Shown: positions 5,120 to 13,648, counted from the stretch's first letter. The stretch: 13,648 bases of DNA from Candidatus Kuenenia stuttgartensis (GCA_945874095.1 CAMCFM010000056.1:1-13648); one strand, 5' to 3'. The notes: generated from the letters alone by a model not told the origin. Made by a program: numbers and translations.

Positions 5120-7474
5120 TTACTTCGCGGCCGTCGTAGCCACGTTTGTCTTCGCAACCGGCTTGGCCTTTAGCTCATCTTCCAAAGCTTTGGCTTCAAA
5201 ATCCAGGGCCTTCTTGCGACCTGCAACCTTGGCCAAATCGGCTTTTTTCGCTGCAATCGCAACATCAGCCGCTGTTTTGGCAGCAATGGCCTTGTCAAGC
5301 TCAGGCTTTACACCATTGACCGCATTCGTCGCACCAGCCACAGCGACCTTGGAAGCCTCTAACACCTTGACAGCCTCCACTTTAGCAGCCGTAGCTTTTT
5401 GAAGATTCGACTGAGCTGGAGGCATGGCCGACTGAGCTGTCATGATCTTGACTGGCGATTCTGTCGCGGCCTTCTGTGCCGCTGCCAGTGCCACCACAGC
5501 GGCCTCTGATTCACTGAGTTTTTGAGCCTGAGTGATCGCAACTGCTGCGAGAGCCGTTGTTTTCGAAACACTTTGAATCACAAGATCATTCAGCTTGGCC
5601 GTCAGCTTATCCACTTCAGCCCGGTTCGGAGCCTTCGCCAAAGCCGCTGTGACTTCCGCCAGGGCTTGATCAATTTTGGTCTTTTCCAATGCCGTTACAG
5701 TGATCGCCGCACGCGATGCTTCAACAGATTGAATGGAAGCCGTGTTCACAGCCATGGCCTTGGCCAATGCCTCTTCAGCCGCTTTCTTGGCGGCCTGAGC
5801 CGTAGTCACCTGAGAAGCCACTGAAGAGAGATCCGCCTGAGCTTTCACTTCCGCAGCAGTCGCAGCGGCCAGCACGGTTTCAGCCGATTTCATCGTGGAC
5901 GTTGTTTGTGCCAAGGCAGTTTGCAGAGGCGCCATTTTCGCTTGAACTGCCTGTAGTGCAGCCACTTGAGCCACGGCAGGCTTTTCAATCGCCGCGATTT
6001 CTTTTGTGACCTGATCGACTTGCGAATTCACCTGAACAAGCTGAGTCTTCACACCAACGATGCGCTGGACGACCGGCAAAGGATTTGACGCCAGAGTCAT
6101 GATCCGGGCACCGTCCACCACGCTCCATTCGCGAAGCTCGCCGTTGTAATCAGCGCCGATCACCTTGGTTCCGTCAAATGTGGCCCGGGCATCAAGTGCA
6201 AGGTCCGTGAAGGCTTCAAAGTCGCGCTGTTTGCCGCCATTGGCATCCCATAAGCGGGTCACACGGTCCCGTCCTGTGGTGATGATCCGGCCATCTTTGG
6301 CAAATGCGACGCTGGCCACACCTCCACCGTGAGCGCCCCAGGTCTTGATCTGGGTGCCGTTTTCCATCTCCCAAAGTCGAATCGAACCGTCTTCGCTGGC
6401 CGATCCCAGAACATTGGAATCAAGCCTCCAGGCCACGTCGGTGATCATCGCGGAATGGCCGCGAAGGTCGTAAAATTCACGACCTGTCTGGCCTTCCCAA
6501 ACGATCAAACCACCGTTACGGTCGCCGGTTGCGAGCAGAACACCATCAGGGCTGAACTCGATCGAGGTGACCCATTCTGTATGCTTTTTCATCTCAAACA
6601 GGAGCTGGCCATCGGCTGTATTAAAGACTTTAACCATTTTCGATGGCCCGCCAATCGCCACCATCCCATGGTCAGGGCTTATATCAGCTGCCAGCACTGC
6701 ATCGTATTCTTTACCCACTTCAAAAACGCGTTTGCCTGTCTTCACATTCCAGGCCACTGCCAGGCCAGACTGGCCACCACGGCCGCCCCCGGCAAGCAGC
6801 AAGTCGCCATTGCGGCTGAATTTAAGTGAGTAGACGAAGCCCTCGGGGAATGGCAAAACGGCCATCAACCGACCTTCTTCCGCATGATAGATCAAAACCT
6901 GCTTGTGCGATCCCACAGCCAGAATCGGTGCCCAGGGGCTGGTCGCAAGTGCCGTGATGGCAGTGGCTTTAGACGAGACCACAACAGGCTCGGTCGAAAG
7001 CCCCAAAACCGGCATGGCGGGCTCGCCTGAAGGCTTCCCAAGTGCGTTTGGATCAAGTTTGAACTCAAACTTCGGCTTGACTTTAACAGCCATCGTGCTG
7101 CCAGCACTATCCAGAGCACCGCCTGCAATCCACTGGCGAATGATCTCGATTTCAGCGTCCGGAATCTTGGCGCTGTTCGGGGGCATCTTCGGTTCGTCGG
7201 TCTGCATGATCAGACCAAGCAACGAGGAACCTTCCGCATCGCCTGGCTCAATCACCTTCCCCGACGATCCACCGGCGATGGCCGTGGCATAGCTCTCCAG
7301 ATTCAATCCGCCCTTTTGTTTGTCTGCGTTATGACACGAGTTACACCGACTTCGGAACACAGCCTGAGCCTGGTCCTGGAATGTGACCTTGGTCTTGGCT
7401 TTGTCTTGCCCGATTGCCGGCGTTGCCACCACGACCAGACATCCTGCAAACATCCATAACAATTGGCGGATCAT
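5120..7474 (-). CDS. Planctomycete cytochrome c + WD40 beta-propeller + Ala-rich coiled-coil protein
   Basis: This is a 784-aa exported protein. The ATG at 7474 is preferred over an in-frame start ten codons upstream. It begins a signal peptide (MIRQLLWMFAGCLVVVATPAIGQ) and follows AGGAAGG eight bases upstream. Residues 35-120 form a planctomycete cytochrome c domain with CNSCH (C44, C47, H48) for heme attachment and M97 (EPKMPPN) as a likely distal ligand. Residues 174-460 hold about seven WD40-like repeats (for example LATGDRNGGLIVWEG, SASEDGSIRLWEM). Residues 472-784 are very rich in alanine, with heptad-like spacing typical of a long coiled coil. It is last in its operon. It probably acts in the periplasm in electron transfer or as a redox-linked scaffold; no substrate can be inferred. 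Confidence 0.85.
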   Translation of the reverse strand: MIRQLLWMFAGCLVVVATPAIGQDKAKTKVTFQDQAQAVFRSRCNSCHNADKQKGGLNLESYATAIAGGSSGKVIEPGDAEGSSLLGLIMQTDEPKMPPNSAKIPDAEIEIIRQWIAGGALDSAGSTMAVKVKPKFEFKLDPNALGKPSGEPAMPVLGLSTEPVVVSSKATAITALATSPWAPILAVGSHKQVLIYHAEEGRLMAVLPFPEGFVYSLKFSRNGDLLLAGGGRGGQSGLAVAWNVKTGKRVFEVGKEYDAVLAADISPDHGMVAIGGPSKMVKVFNTADGQLLFEMKKHTEWVTSIEFSPDGVLLATGDRNGGLIVWEGQTGREFYDLRGHSAMITDVAWRLDSNVLGSASEDGSIRLWEMENGTQIKTWGAHGGGVASVAFAKDGRIITTGRDRVTRLWDANGGKQRDFEAFTDLALDARATFDGTKVIGADYNGELREWSVVDGARIMTLASNPLPVVQRIVGVKTQLVQVNSQVDQVTKEIAAIEKPAVAQVAALQAVQAKMAPLQTALAQTTSTMKSAETVLAAATAAEVKAQADLSSVASQVTTAQAAKKAAEEALAKAMAVNTASIQSVEASRAAITVTALEKTKIDQALAEVTAALAKAPNRAEVDKLTAKLNDLVIQSVSKTTALAAVAITQAQKLSESEAAVVALAAAQKAATESPVKIMTAQSAMPPAQSNLQKATAAKVEAVKVLEASKVAVAGATNAVNGVKPELDKAIAAKTAADVAIAAKKADLAKVAGRKKALDFEAKALEDELKAKPVAKTNVATTAAK

Positions 7475-7617
7475 GGAACTATCCTTCCTCACTCGAACTG
7501 TCAATCAGTAGAGTCAACCCGACCGTCTCCGTTTAACACACAGTGTTGAACAATGCGCCAAACTTTGGGTTTGTCAAGATTTGCGACAAAACCGTCGGGT
7601 ATCATCACGGTGCCACA
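7475..7617 (-). promoter_or_regulatory. Intergenic spacer with a dyad and a TTGACA box ahead of the WD40 gene
   Basis: On the minus strand the perfect -35-like hexamer TTGACA (7577-7572) is followed about 17 bases later only by a poor -10 (ATTGTT). Just downstream is the dyad GTTTAACAC-ACA-GTGTTGAAC (7531-7551), whose arms match at 8 of 9 positions. A second small symmetry, CCAAACTTTGG, is at 7558-7568. Together they could form a regulated internal promoter for the last gene, but the weak -10 keeps this tentative. The spacer is long (143 bp) compared with the junction of the preceding pair. Confidence 0.35.
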
Positions 7618-10053
7618 TCAATGGTTGAATAGGAACTCACGACTGTTAAGAAGTGCCCAGAACAGGTCTTCCATCGCTTTTTTCGGGTCTGGCTCAATCG
7701 CCAGAGCCTTCGTCACCTTGGCCACTTCCTCGGGAGTGGGCCGACGCGCAAAACAGCGAACGTAGAGGTCGGAGATCCGATCCTCCAGCTTCGGCTTATC
7801 CTTCATCAGCTTCTCAATCACTCCACCCGTCTTGATCTTCTGGTTCACGGTGTCGCCGTTAAGAAGGTGCAAAGCCTGGGACAGAGTCGGCTCCATCTTC
7901 ACTTCGCACGAGCAAGGCGTCTCACGAGTAGCCCGGCCAAAGGTCGTCAGGAAGTAGGTGCTATAGCCACCATCGGCAATCTGGACAGCCCGGCTGCCGG
8001 TCGGCAACCCGTTGAACTTGTCCTTCGTGTCCGTGACCACTGAAATCGTGTCCAGCAACGACTCAGCCTGAATCCGCCTCAAATTCGCATGGGCGAAGTT
8101 CTTTTCGTCTGTGGAATTTGAGTCGTTACGCAGCGTCGATCGTTGATAGGTGCGCGAATTGCAAATATCGCGAACGATCTTGCGAAGATCGTAATTGCTT
8201 TCGGTAAAACGCTTTGCAAGCTCGTCGAGCAGCTCCGGATTCGAGGCTGGATTGGAAACCCGGAAGTCGTCCACAGGCTCCACGATCCCAAGACCGTAGA
8301 AGTGCGCCCAGACACGGTTTACGAAGCTCTTTGCAAAGAAAGGATTACGAGGGCTGGCCAGCCACTGGGCCAGAATCACGCGGCGATCTTTTCCAGCTGT
8401 GTCAGGGGCCTCGTCGCCCAAAAACTTCGGAGGCATCACACGCCCACCCACCGGGTGCTTTGTGTCGCCACCACCGGAATTGAAGACCACCGTTTCGCGG
8501 TAATCGTCCGTCCCCTTACGGCCAATCTGGCTGAAGAAGGCGGAGAAGCCGTAGTAGTCGTCCTGGGTCCATCGATCGAATGGATGATTGTGGCACTGGG
8601 CACACTGAATCCGCATGCCCATAAAGACTTGCGCCACGCTCTCGGTCAAGACCAGTTGATCTGTCGTCTGCTGATAGAAGTTGGTGGCAGGGTTCTTGAA
8701 CGTCCCTCCGTTGGCTCCCAAAAGCTCCTGAACCATCTTGTCCATCGGAGTATTCTTGGAGATCTTTTCCATCAGCCAGTTGTAGTACAAAAACATCGCT
8801 TTGTAGCTGACCTGGAGGCTCGAACGAATCTGGAGGATCTCAGCCCACTTGTTCACCCAGAGTTCAGTAAACTCTTTGCGGCCAAGAAGTTCGTCGATCA
8901 CTTTGGCTCGCTTGTCAGACGCCTTGGAATCCAGGAACGCCGAGGCTTCAGTCACAGTCGGTGTGGTGCCAATGATGTCCAGATAAACTCGTCTCAGGAA
9001 TGTCTCGTCGTCGCATACCTCGGATGGAGACATTCTCAGCTTCTTGAGCTTGCTCGCCACCAAAGTATCAATATAGTTCGCATCCGGCTCCTTCGGGTAA
9101 TCGAACTTCAAACCCTTCGGCAGAACCAGAAACTGCGAGACGACCGTAAAAGTCTCAAACCGTGCCATGACAAAGGCTTCGCCACGGTCTCCGGCAGTCA
9201 CCACTCCCTCTTGACTGACAGCCGCCGTGGAGTCGTTATTGGACATGAACACAGCCAGACTGGTCACATCCCGATCCGAACCGTCGGAATACTTGGCCAG
9301 AACCGTCATCCGTTGGCTCGTGCCCTTACCGTCCAGAACAGCCTGCTTGGGGGCCAGTTCCACGCCGACAAGTTTCGGCAACTTTGCTACATCATCGTTT
9401 GGCGAACCAGCCTCAATCCAGCGAATCAATGTCTGATACATCTCGCTGCCAGGCTCGATCCGCTTCCCACCCGTGTGCTGAACGGAGCCGATCGCTTTTT
9501 CGATGAATGTGGATTCGGCTGGTACAGCCTGATTCAATCGTCGACCCGGCATCTCGCGAGTCAGTCGAAAGTGATCCCCTTCAGGATCGAACCCGAACAG
9601 GCTGAGCCGGAACCCATCTTTGCCGCGTGCCGCGCCGTGACAGCTCCCAGTGTTGCAATTCGCCTTCATGAAAATCGGCATGATGTCCATACGGAAACTA
9701 ATTGGCCGTATGGCTTTCGATGAAGAGACCTTAATCGGCACCACCTTCGACTTACCGGCAAATTCAATCGTCAGCTTCGAAGCGCCGTCTGCCAGTGGCT
9801 TTAGAACTGCTTTGTCCAGATTCACGCAAGTCGCGTTATCCAAAGACATTTTCGCCTTCAAGGTGACATCCTCTGTCAGCCCGTTGTCGAAGATCGCCTG
9901 AACGACCAAAGACTGACGGTCCTGGGCGCTGGTGATTCCAACCTCTGTCGGAAATACAACCAGTTCCTTGACAACAGGTTCGGCGGCCTGAGCCAGGCTG
10001 GTAAACGCCAAAGCTACGAACGCCATTCCACGAATCGCTGAACGAATGGACAT
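7618..10053 (-). CDS. DUF1549/DUF1553 cytochrome-like exported protein
   Basis: This is an 811-aa protein with a clear signal peptide (residues 1-23, MSIRSAIRGMAFVALAFTSLAQA). Two bacterial Ig-like segments lie at about 25-112 and 228-312. Between them is a heme-type motif C133-NTGS-C138-H139, spaced CX4CH rather than the usual CXXCH. DUF1549 covers about 325-515 and ends with a standard C484-AQ-C487-H488 in the family motif QCAQCHNHPFDRWTQDDYYG. DUF1553 covers about 555-805, with the typical NRVWAHFYGLGI and LSQALHLLNGD blocks. These are hallmark planctomycete proteins, presumed periplasmic multi-heme or redox proteins, of unproven function. AGGAG ten bases upstream supports the start at 10053. 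An alternative in-frame ATG at 10119 overlaps the previous stop as ATGA but would add 22 residues ahead of the signal peptide. Confidence 0.9.
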   Translation of the reverse strand: MSIRSAIRGMAFVALAFTSLAQAAEPVVKELVVFPTEVGITSAQDRQSLVVQAIFDNGLTEDVTLKAKMSLDNATCVNLDKAVLKPLADGASKLTIEFAGKSKVVPIKVSSSKAIRPISFRMDIMPIFMKANCNTGSCHGAARGKDGFRLSLFGFDPEGDHFRLTREMPGRRLNQAVPAESTFIEKAIGSVQHTGGKRIEPGSEMYQTLIRWIEAGSPNDDVAKLPKLVGVELAPKQAVLDGKGTSQRMTVLAKYSDGSDRDVTSLAVFMSNNDSTAAVSQEGVVTAGDRGEAFVMARFETFTVVSQFLVLPKGLKFDYPKEPDANYIDTLVASKLKKLRMSPSEVCDDETFLRRVYLDIIGTTPTVTEASAFLDSKASDKRAKVIDELLGRKEFTELWVNKWAEILQIRSSLQVSYKAMFLYYNWLMEKISKNTPMDKMVQELLGANGGTFKNPATNFYQQTTDQLVLTESVAQVFMGMRIQCAQCHNHPFDRWTQDDYYGFSAFFSQIGRKGTDDYRETVVFNSGGGDTKHPVGGRVMPPKFLGDEAPDTAGKDRRVILAQWLASPRNPFFAKSFVNRVWAHFYGLGIVEPVDDFRVSNPASNPELLDELAKRFTESNYDLRKIVRDICNSRTYQRSTLRNDSNSTDEKNFAHANLRRIQAESLLDTISVVTDTKDKFNGLPTGSRAVQIADGGYSTYFLTTFGRATRETPCSCEVKMEPTLSQALHLLNGDTVNQKIKTGGVIEKLMKDKPKLEDRISDLYVRCFARRPTPEEVAKVTKALAIEPDPKKAMEDLFWALLNSREFLFNH

Positions 10054-10115
10054 TGTCCCTGGGCTCCTGAAGGAATCGGATCGTGAGACACTGTGAATCA
10101 ATTGGGGCATACGAA

Positions 10116-12587
10116 TCATGATGATTTCGATGCTCCTGTCTTGGCTGCTGCCTGGCTGCGTTCCTTGGCTTCAAGTCGCAGTTTTTCGAGACGTGTCAAT
10201 GGCTTGGGCGGTGCCGCTGCAGGTGCTGCTGCCACCACGGGCTTAGGCATCGGAGCAGCCGCCGCTACTGGGGCGGGTGTCTTGGGCACGATCGGAACGT
10301 CGATTCGCAACGATCCTGAACCAAGGTTATGCACAATCGGCTCACCGTTCTGGGTGATGATCACCTGACAGAACAGATTCTGGTGATTCCCAGCCGGCGA
10401 AACCGCATCGGTCTTGATATTGAAGATCAGCTCAGGAGTCTCTTTTTTGAGCTTCAGAACATCGGTCGTCACCTTGTTCGGCAACCCGATCAGTTGAACA
10501 GTCGCTTCGCCATCCCAGTCGATCCCCTTGGCCGCCTTGACCACGAACGGAACCGCCTTGCCCTGATCGACTGAAGCTGCCTGAAATGCAAGAGTTACAT
10601 AAGGAAGAGTGATCTTCAAGTTGAATAGCTGGCTGCTGACCATCATCGGGCCTGTCGCCGTATTGGCTGTGCCGTTGACAACCATCTTCCACGTCCGTAA
10701 TTCCGCACCACCATTGGCATTCATCGGAATCAAGGCTTCATTCTGCTTCTCAGGAATCACAATCCCACCCGATGCGCCGATTCCAGGTGGCAACCACGGA
10801 AACGAAACATTGATCGGGGCCGTAAAGCCGGCCTTGCGTTTTGCCACCACTTTCAAATTCATCGAACCCGTGTGCACCAAAGGCACTTTAGGCTCGACCA
10901 CTTCGATTTCAAATGGAGCTTCATCCGTCACAGCCACCGCCATGGTGTCCACGGTTTGTGACCAGAAATTCACCAGATTCTGGCCATGGACCATCACGGT
11001 CATGTGCGAGAACTGCTGGTCGGCCAGCTTCAATTTTTCATCCACAGGTGTGCCCGTAAATTTCGCCAACGTGCCAGCGTTAGCGGCTTTTGCATCGGCC
11101 TTGAACAGGACAGGAACCACGCCCTGACTCGCTGGCATGATGTCCGCTTCCACTGTCACTCCAGGAGGCAGATTCAAAGGAGCCAGTTTCAGGTCGCCAC
11201 CCCAGTTTTCCCGAGTGGCATAAACCAGCATCGCCTGACGTCCACCTTTAGGCACGGAAACTGCCACATTGCCTGTTCCACGCGGCAGTTCCTCGCTCTG
11301 AAGCGTCAGTTGCAGGCGGGCTTCCACAGGCGTCAATTCAATCCGGTAGAAATAATCAGGGCCGCCCTTACCGAGATGGTCCACCAGCCAGACCACATAT
11401 TCACCATCATCAGGGGCAGTGAATCGAAAGGCTGCGTCAGGGCCGGCGGCATCGTCGTTGCCGACCAAGGCCCCTCCACCTTTTTTCCCAATGTACATGA
11501 TCGGATCAAGCGCGGAACGAATCCGTCGGGCAAAGGCTGAGATATCAAACGTCTCGCCTTTTTTCGCCTTGAAAATAAAGTGATCCACATCGCCAGGCTT
11601 TTCAATCACTCCGTTGAGGGCCAAGGGCGCTGTAAAAGCTGTGGAAGTCGCATGATCGTTATTTGGCTCGACCTCGTTGACATTGCCCCAGCGGCTGAGC
11701 CGAAACATGTTCGGGTGTGGAGAGAGGCCAATGGAGTCCTTTGCATATACTCCAAATTGAGCATTAAAGGCTGCTGGCAACTGAACATCGGCGCTGATCG
11801 GTCCAAGCGGATCGCCGAGCCATTTCAGCGTCACTTTTTCACCAATCTTACCGCCGGACGGTACCACTGCAGCGGCTCGTGGAAAAGTCCCCAGATGCAC
11901 GCGATATAGGCACCCGCCATTGCCGGCATAAGCCGACTCACGCACCTGAACGACGTATTTTCCATCCTCGGGAATGATCACGTTTACAAAGCCATCCTGC
12001 CATACAAGAGCTGAATCGTCGCTCGAGGCAAGCTCGAATCGCTTCATGTTCATGATGGCCACATAAGGATCGAAATGGGTGATTCCCAGACGGATCCCTT
12101 CCACCTCCGCTGTAACACGTTGACCCTTTTTGGCTTCAAAAACGAAGTAGTCGACATCCTCATTTTCTGCAATTCCATTGATCACTGTGTTTAACGTGAT
12201 TACCTGAGGAGTTGCAAAATCGTTATTGGGCTCTTTCTCGGTGACCTCTGGAAACAGCCCCACGCTGAAGCTCCGCAGCTCGCTCACTCCTGTGGAGGTG
12301 CGAAGTCGCATGTTGTAGATCCCGGGGAACGCGTCAGGCTTGATTTTGAAAGTCGCTTTAACGTGATTGTCGTTCACCTTCTCGAGCTTGAGCGTTTCAA
12401 TCCCAGGCTGGAAAAACACCACCTCCTGAGCATCGCCAAGTCGAGCACCTGTCAGGTCCACAACCAATTGTGTGCCTCGTTGACCACCTGTGGGCCGAAC
12501 GGCTGAAAGGGCTGGAGATGCCGCCTCCGCCACTAGTGCACACAGGCTTAGCAAGCTGAGTGATAAGCCCATTCGAAATCGAGACAT
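10116..12587 (-). CDS. Exported protein with two PPC domains and an Ala/Pro-rich basic tail
   Basis: This is an 823-aa protein with a signal peptide (residues 1-22, ending AEA). Residues 25-110 resemble an IPT/TIG-type Ig fold. Two bacterial pre-peptidase C-terminal (PPC) domains follow at about 117-232 and 305-418, each opening with EPNND and containing DVDYF or DVDHF blocks. Residues 420-765 look like further beta-sandwich domains without a recognisable active site. The tail (768-796) is alanine/proline-rich and ends in a charged helix (TRLEKLRLEAKERSQ). No protease domain is visible, so the protein is probably a binding or surface-structure component. It has a GGGGA motif near -10 from the ATG. 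Its stop overlaps the alternative start of the next gene, and the two are very likely co-transcribed. Confidence 0.85.
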   Translation of the reverse strand: MSRFRMGLSLSLLSLCALVAEAASPALSAVRPTGGQRGTQLVVDLTGARLGDAQEVVFFQPGIETLKLEKVNDNHVKATFKIKPDAFPGIYNMRLRTSTGVSELRSFSVGLFPEVTEKEPNNDFATPQVITLNTVINGIAENEDVDYFVFEAKKGQRVTAEVEGIRLGITHFDPYVAIMNMKRFELASSDDSALVWQDGFVNVIIPEDGKYVVQVRESAYAGNGGCLYRVHLGTFPRAAAVVPSGGKIGEKVTLKWLGDPLGPISADVQLPAAFNAQFGVYAKDSIGLSPHPNMFRLSRWGNVNEVEPNNDHATSTAFTAPLALNGVIEKPGDVDHFIFKAKKGETFDISAFARRIRSALDPIMYIGKKGGGALVGNDDAAGPDAAFRFTAPDDGEYVVWLVDHLGKGGPDYFYRIELTPVEARLQLTLQSEELPRGTGNVAVSVPKGGRQAMLVYATRENWGGDLKLAPLNLPPGVTVEADIMPASQGVVPVLFKADAKAANAGTLAKFTGTPVDEKLKLADQQFSHMTVMVHGQNLVNFWSQTVDTMAVAVTDEAPFEIEVVEPKVPLVHTGSMNLKVVAKRKAGFTAPINVSFPWLPPGIGASGGIVIPEKQNEALIPMNANGGAELRTWKMVVNGTANTATGPMMVSSQLFNLKITLPYVTLAFQAASVDQGKAVPFVVKAAKGIDWDGEATVQLIGLPNKVTTDVLKLKKETPELIFNIKTDAVSPAGNHQNLFCQVIITQNGEPIVHNLGSGSLRIDVPIVPKTPAPVAAAAPMPKPVVAAAPAAAPPKPLTRLEKLRLEAKERSQAAAKTGASKSS

Positions 12588-12940
12588 GATATTTGGATCC
12601 CCAGGTGTGATTTAATGATTCAACTGGCGTCACAACGACATCATTCTATCTGAAAATTCAGTCTGTGTCTGCAATATGAAGCATCTGACCAATTTTTTCC
12701 CGTGCCCTTTTGCAATCAAAATCTGGCAGGATATTCCGTTTTGCAATTCTCGAACGATTTCAAATAGAACTCGTTCGGCAAACCCGGCTCGTTTGGGATG
12801 CTTTCCAACGCAGGCTGATTCAGATGAAATCTGGTGACGTGATTTCAAGGCGTGATTTGCAACGTCAGGGGGTTCACGGAAAGGCCAGAAAAAGAATCTC
12901 TCTGGCCTCTCAATTTTTTTTCTTAACGGGCGGGGCTGAA
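12588..12940. other. Intergenic region between DUF1501 and the PPC-domain gene
   Basis: No gene is seen. It contains an inverted repeat CGAACGA/TCGTTCG (12751-12757/12771-12777), small hairpins near 12650-12661 and 12821-12833, and a terminator-like hairpin at 12882-12908. On the minus strand the TAGAAT hexamer near 12640 could be a -10 box, but its spacing to the nearest TTGCAG (20 bases) is too long to call a promoter. The PPC gene's own promoter probably lies here, because the preceding hairpin would reduce read-through from DUF1501. Confidence 0.4.
12882..12908 (-). terminator. Terminator-like hairpin after the DUF1501 gene
   Basis: AGGCCAGA (12882-12889) pairs perfectly with TCTGGCCT (12901-12908) around an 11-nt loop, 33 bases beyond the DUF1501 stop. 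On the minus strand only a short T-run follows, so termination would be weak. On the plus strand a run of T follows (12914-12921), so it would also suit plus-strand transcripts, although no plus-strand gene leads into it. Confidence 0.5.
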
Positions 12941-13648
12941 TCAGCCCAGAAGTTCTTTACGAACTTTCCCACCGTCCACAATTTCGATCGGACGATTACC
13001 AGGTGCCATGAGTTCTTTGTCCGCGACAATACCCAAGGCGTGGTAAACCGTTGTGGCCAAATCTTCTGGCCCGATGGCGTCGCGCTCTGGCTCTGTGGCC
13101 GTGGCGTCGGAGGCTCCAAAAATCGAACCTGCCTTCACTCCACCGCCAGCAAGCACGACGGAGAAGACCTTCGGCCAGTGGTCACGACCACCGTCTTTAT
13201 TGATCTTCGGAGTCCGTCCGAACTCGGACGAAACCATCACAAGAGTCTTCTTGAGCAGGCCTGATCGCTCAAGATCGGTGATCAAGGCAGCATAAGCCTG
13301 GTCAAATGCTGGCATCGAACCACGCATCCCACCCGCGATGCCGGTGTGCATGTCCCAACCACCATAGGAAAGTGTCACGAAACGGACACCTGCCTGAACC
13401 AGCCTGCGGGCCATCAACATCCGTTGGCCAGCCTGGTTACGACCATATTCATCACGCAGCTTGGCGGGTTCGGCATTGATGTCGAATGCGTCGCGGGCGG
13501 CTTTGGAAGAAATCAGGCTGTAGGCGCGATCGTAGAAGGTGTCCATGGCCTTCAGATTGTCGGCCTTTTCCTTCTTGGCAAAGTGATCGTTGACCGTATC
13601 CAAAACATTCCGGCGCGTGTTGAATTTCTTCTCATCCACACCCGTCGG
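12941..13648 (-). CDS. DUF1501 protein, C-terminal part (5' end outside the window)
   Basis: An open frame runs from the stop at 12941 to the window edge, giving 235 visible residues. DUF1501 proteins are normally roughly twice this length, so this is about the C-terminal half. Typical blocks are seen: PTGVDEKKFNTRRNVL, GVRFVTLSYGGWDMHTGI, MVSSEFGRTPKIN-GRDHWP and GPEDLATTVYHALGI. The family is related to the alkaline phosphatase/sulfatase fold, is often Tat-exported, and is encoded beside DUF1549/DUF1553 genes across Planctomycetota. Its reaction is not established. A GTG at 13639 is in frame but lies inside the conserved region, so it is not the start. It heads the cluster, 353 bp upstream of the PPC gene. 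Confidence 0.9.
   Translation of the reverse strand, partial: PTGVDEKKFNTRRNVLDTVNDHFAKKEKADNLKAMDTFYDRAYSLISSKAARDAFDINAEPAKLRDEYGRNQAGQRMLMARRLVQAGVRFVTLSYGGWDMHTGIAGGMRGSMPAFDQAYAALITDLERSGLLKKTLVMVSSEFGRTPKINKDGGRDHWPKVFSVVLAGGGVKAGSIFGASDATATEPERDAIGPEDLATTVYHALGIVADKELMAPGNRPIEIVDGGKVRKELLG

Noticed and set aside
8143..9723. A 526-codon open frame on the plus strand, opposite the DUF1549/DUF1553 gene
   Set aside because: It is entirely antisense to a gene with strong family motifs, its own translation shows no domain or signal, and no ribosome binding site precedes it. It is a shadow of the real frame.
13637..13639. GTG as the start of the DUF1501 protein
   Set aside because: The frame continues upstream to the window edge with residues typical of the family (PTGV-DEKK), so the gene is truncated, not short.

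Overview
The window most likely comes from a member of the Planctomycetota. Its protein families are a planctomycete signature set: a DUF1501 protein, a two-PPC-domain surface protein, a DUF1549/DUF1553 cytochrome-like protein, and a planctomycete-type cytochrome c joined to WD40 repeats. A PEP-CTERM sorting tail at the left edge fits as well. Base composition is moderate and looks similar throughout the genes. I cannot name a genus from the sequence.

Layout, left to right. Positions 1-143 hold the 3' end of a plus-strand gene with a PEP-CTERM anchor, followed by a good intrinsic terminator (156-196). Positions 197-941 are non-coding and rich in structure. They hold a candidate 386-bp mobile element (369-754) bounded by inverted repeats, flanked by a possible 4-bp target duplication, and packed with seven short perfect hairpins. 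A minus-strand Tat-exported cupin-like protein (942-1685) is transcribed away from an nfeD pair. The pair is a 761-aa tandem ClpP-fold/NfeD membrane protein (1953-4238) and a short NfeD (4235-4744). It is driven by a near-consensus sigma-70-type promoter at 1854-1883, and the two genes overlap as GTGA. Positions 4745-5119 have no gene but hold two near-identical 37-bp palindromic repeats, a 134-bp imperfect inverted structure that looks like a MITE, and the terminator of the next minus-strand gene.

The right two thirds is a minus-strand cluster. In transcription order it encodes DUF1501 (right edge, 5' truncated), the PPC-domain protein, the DUF1549/DUF1553 protein with two heme-type motifs, and the cytochrome c-WD40-coiled-coil protein. 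The last three complete genes carry signal peptides. Known family patterns suggest that the products act together in the planctomycete periplasm or on the cell surface. Their substrate and biochemical role cannot be read from the sequence.

The best candidates for something undescribed are the TIR-bounded hairpin array (369-754), the NfeD protein in which both ClpP-type active-site serines appear replaced by glycine, and the cytochrome-WD40-alanine-rich coiled-coil fusion within its conserved-looking cassette. No CRISPR array, tRNA, rRNA or autonomous transposase gene was seen.
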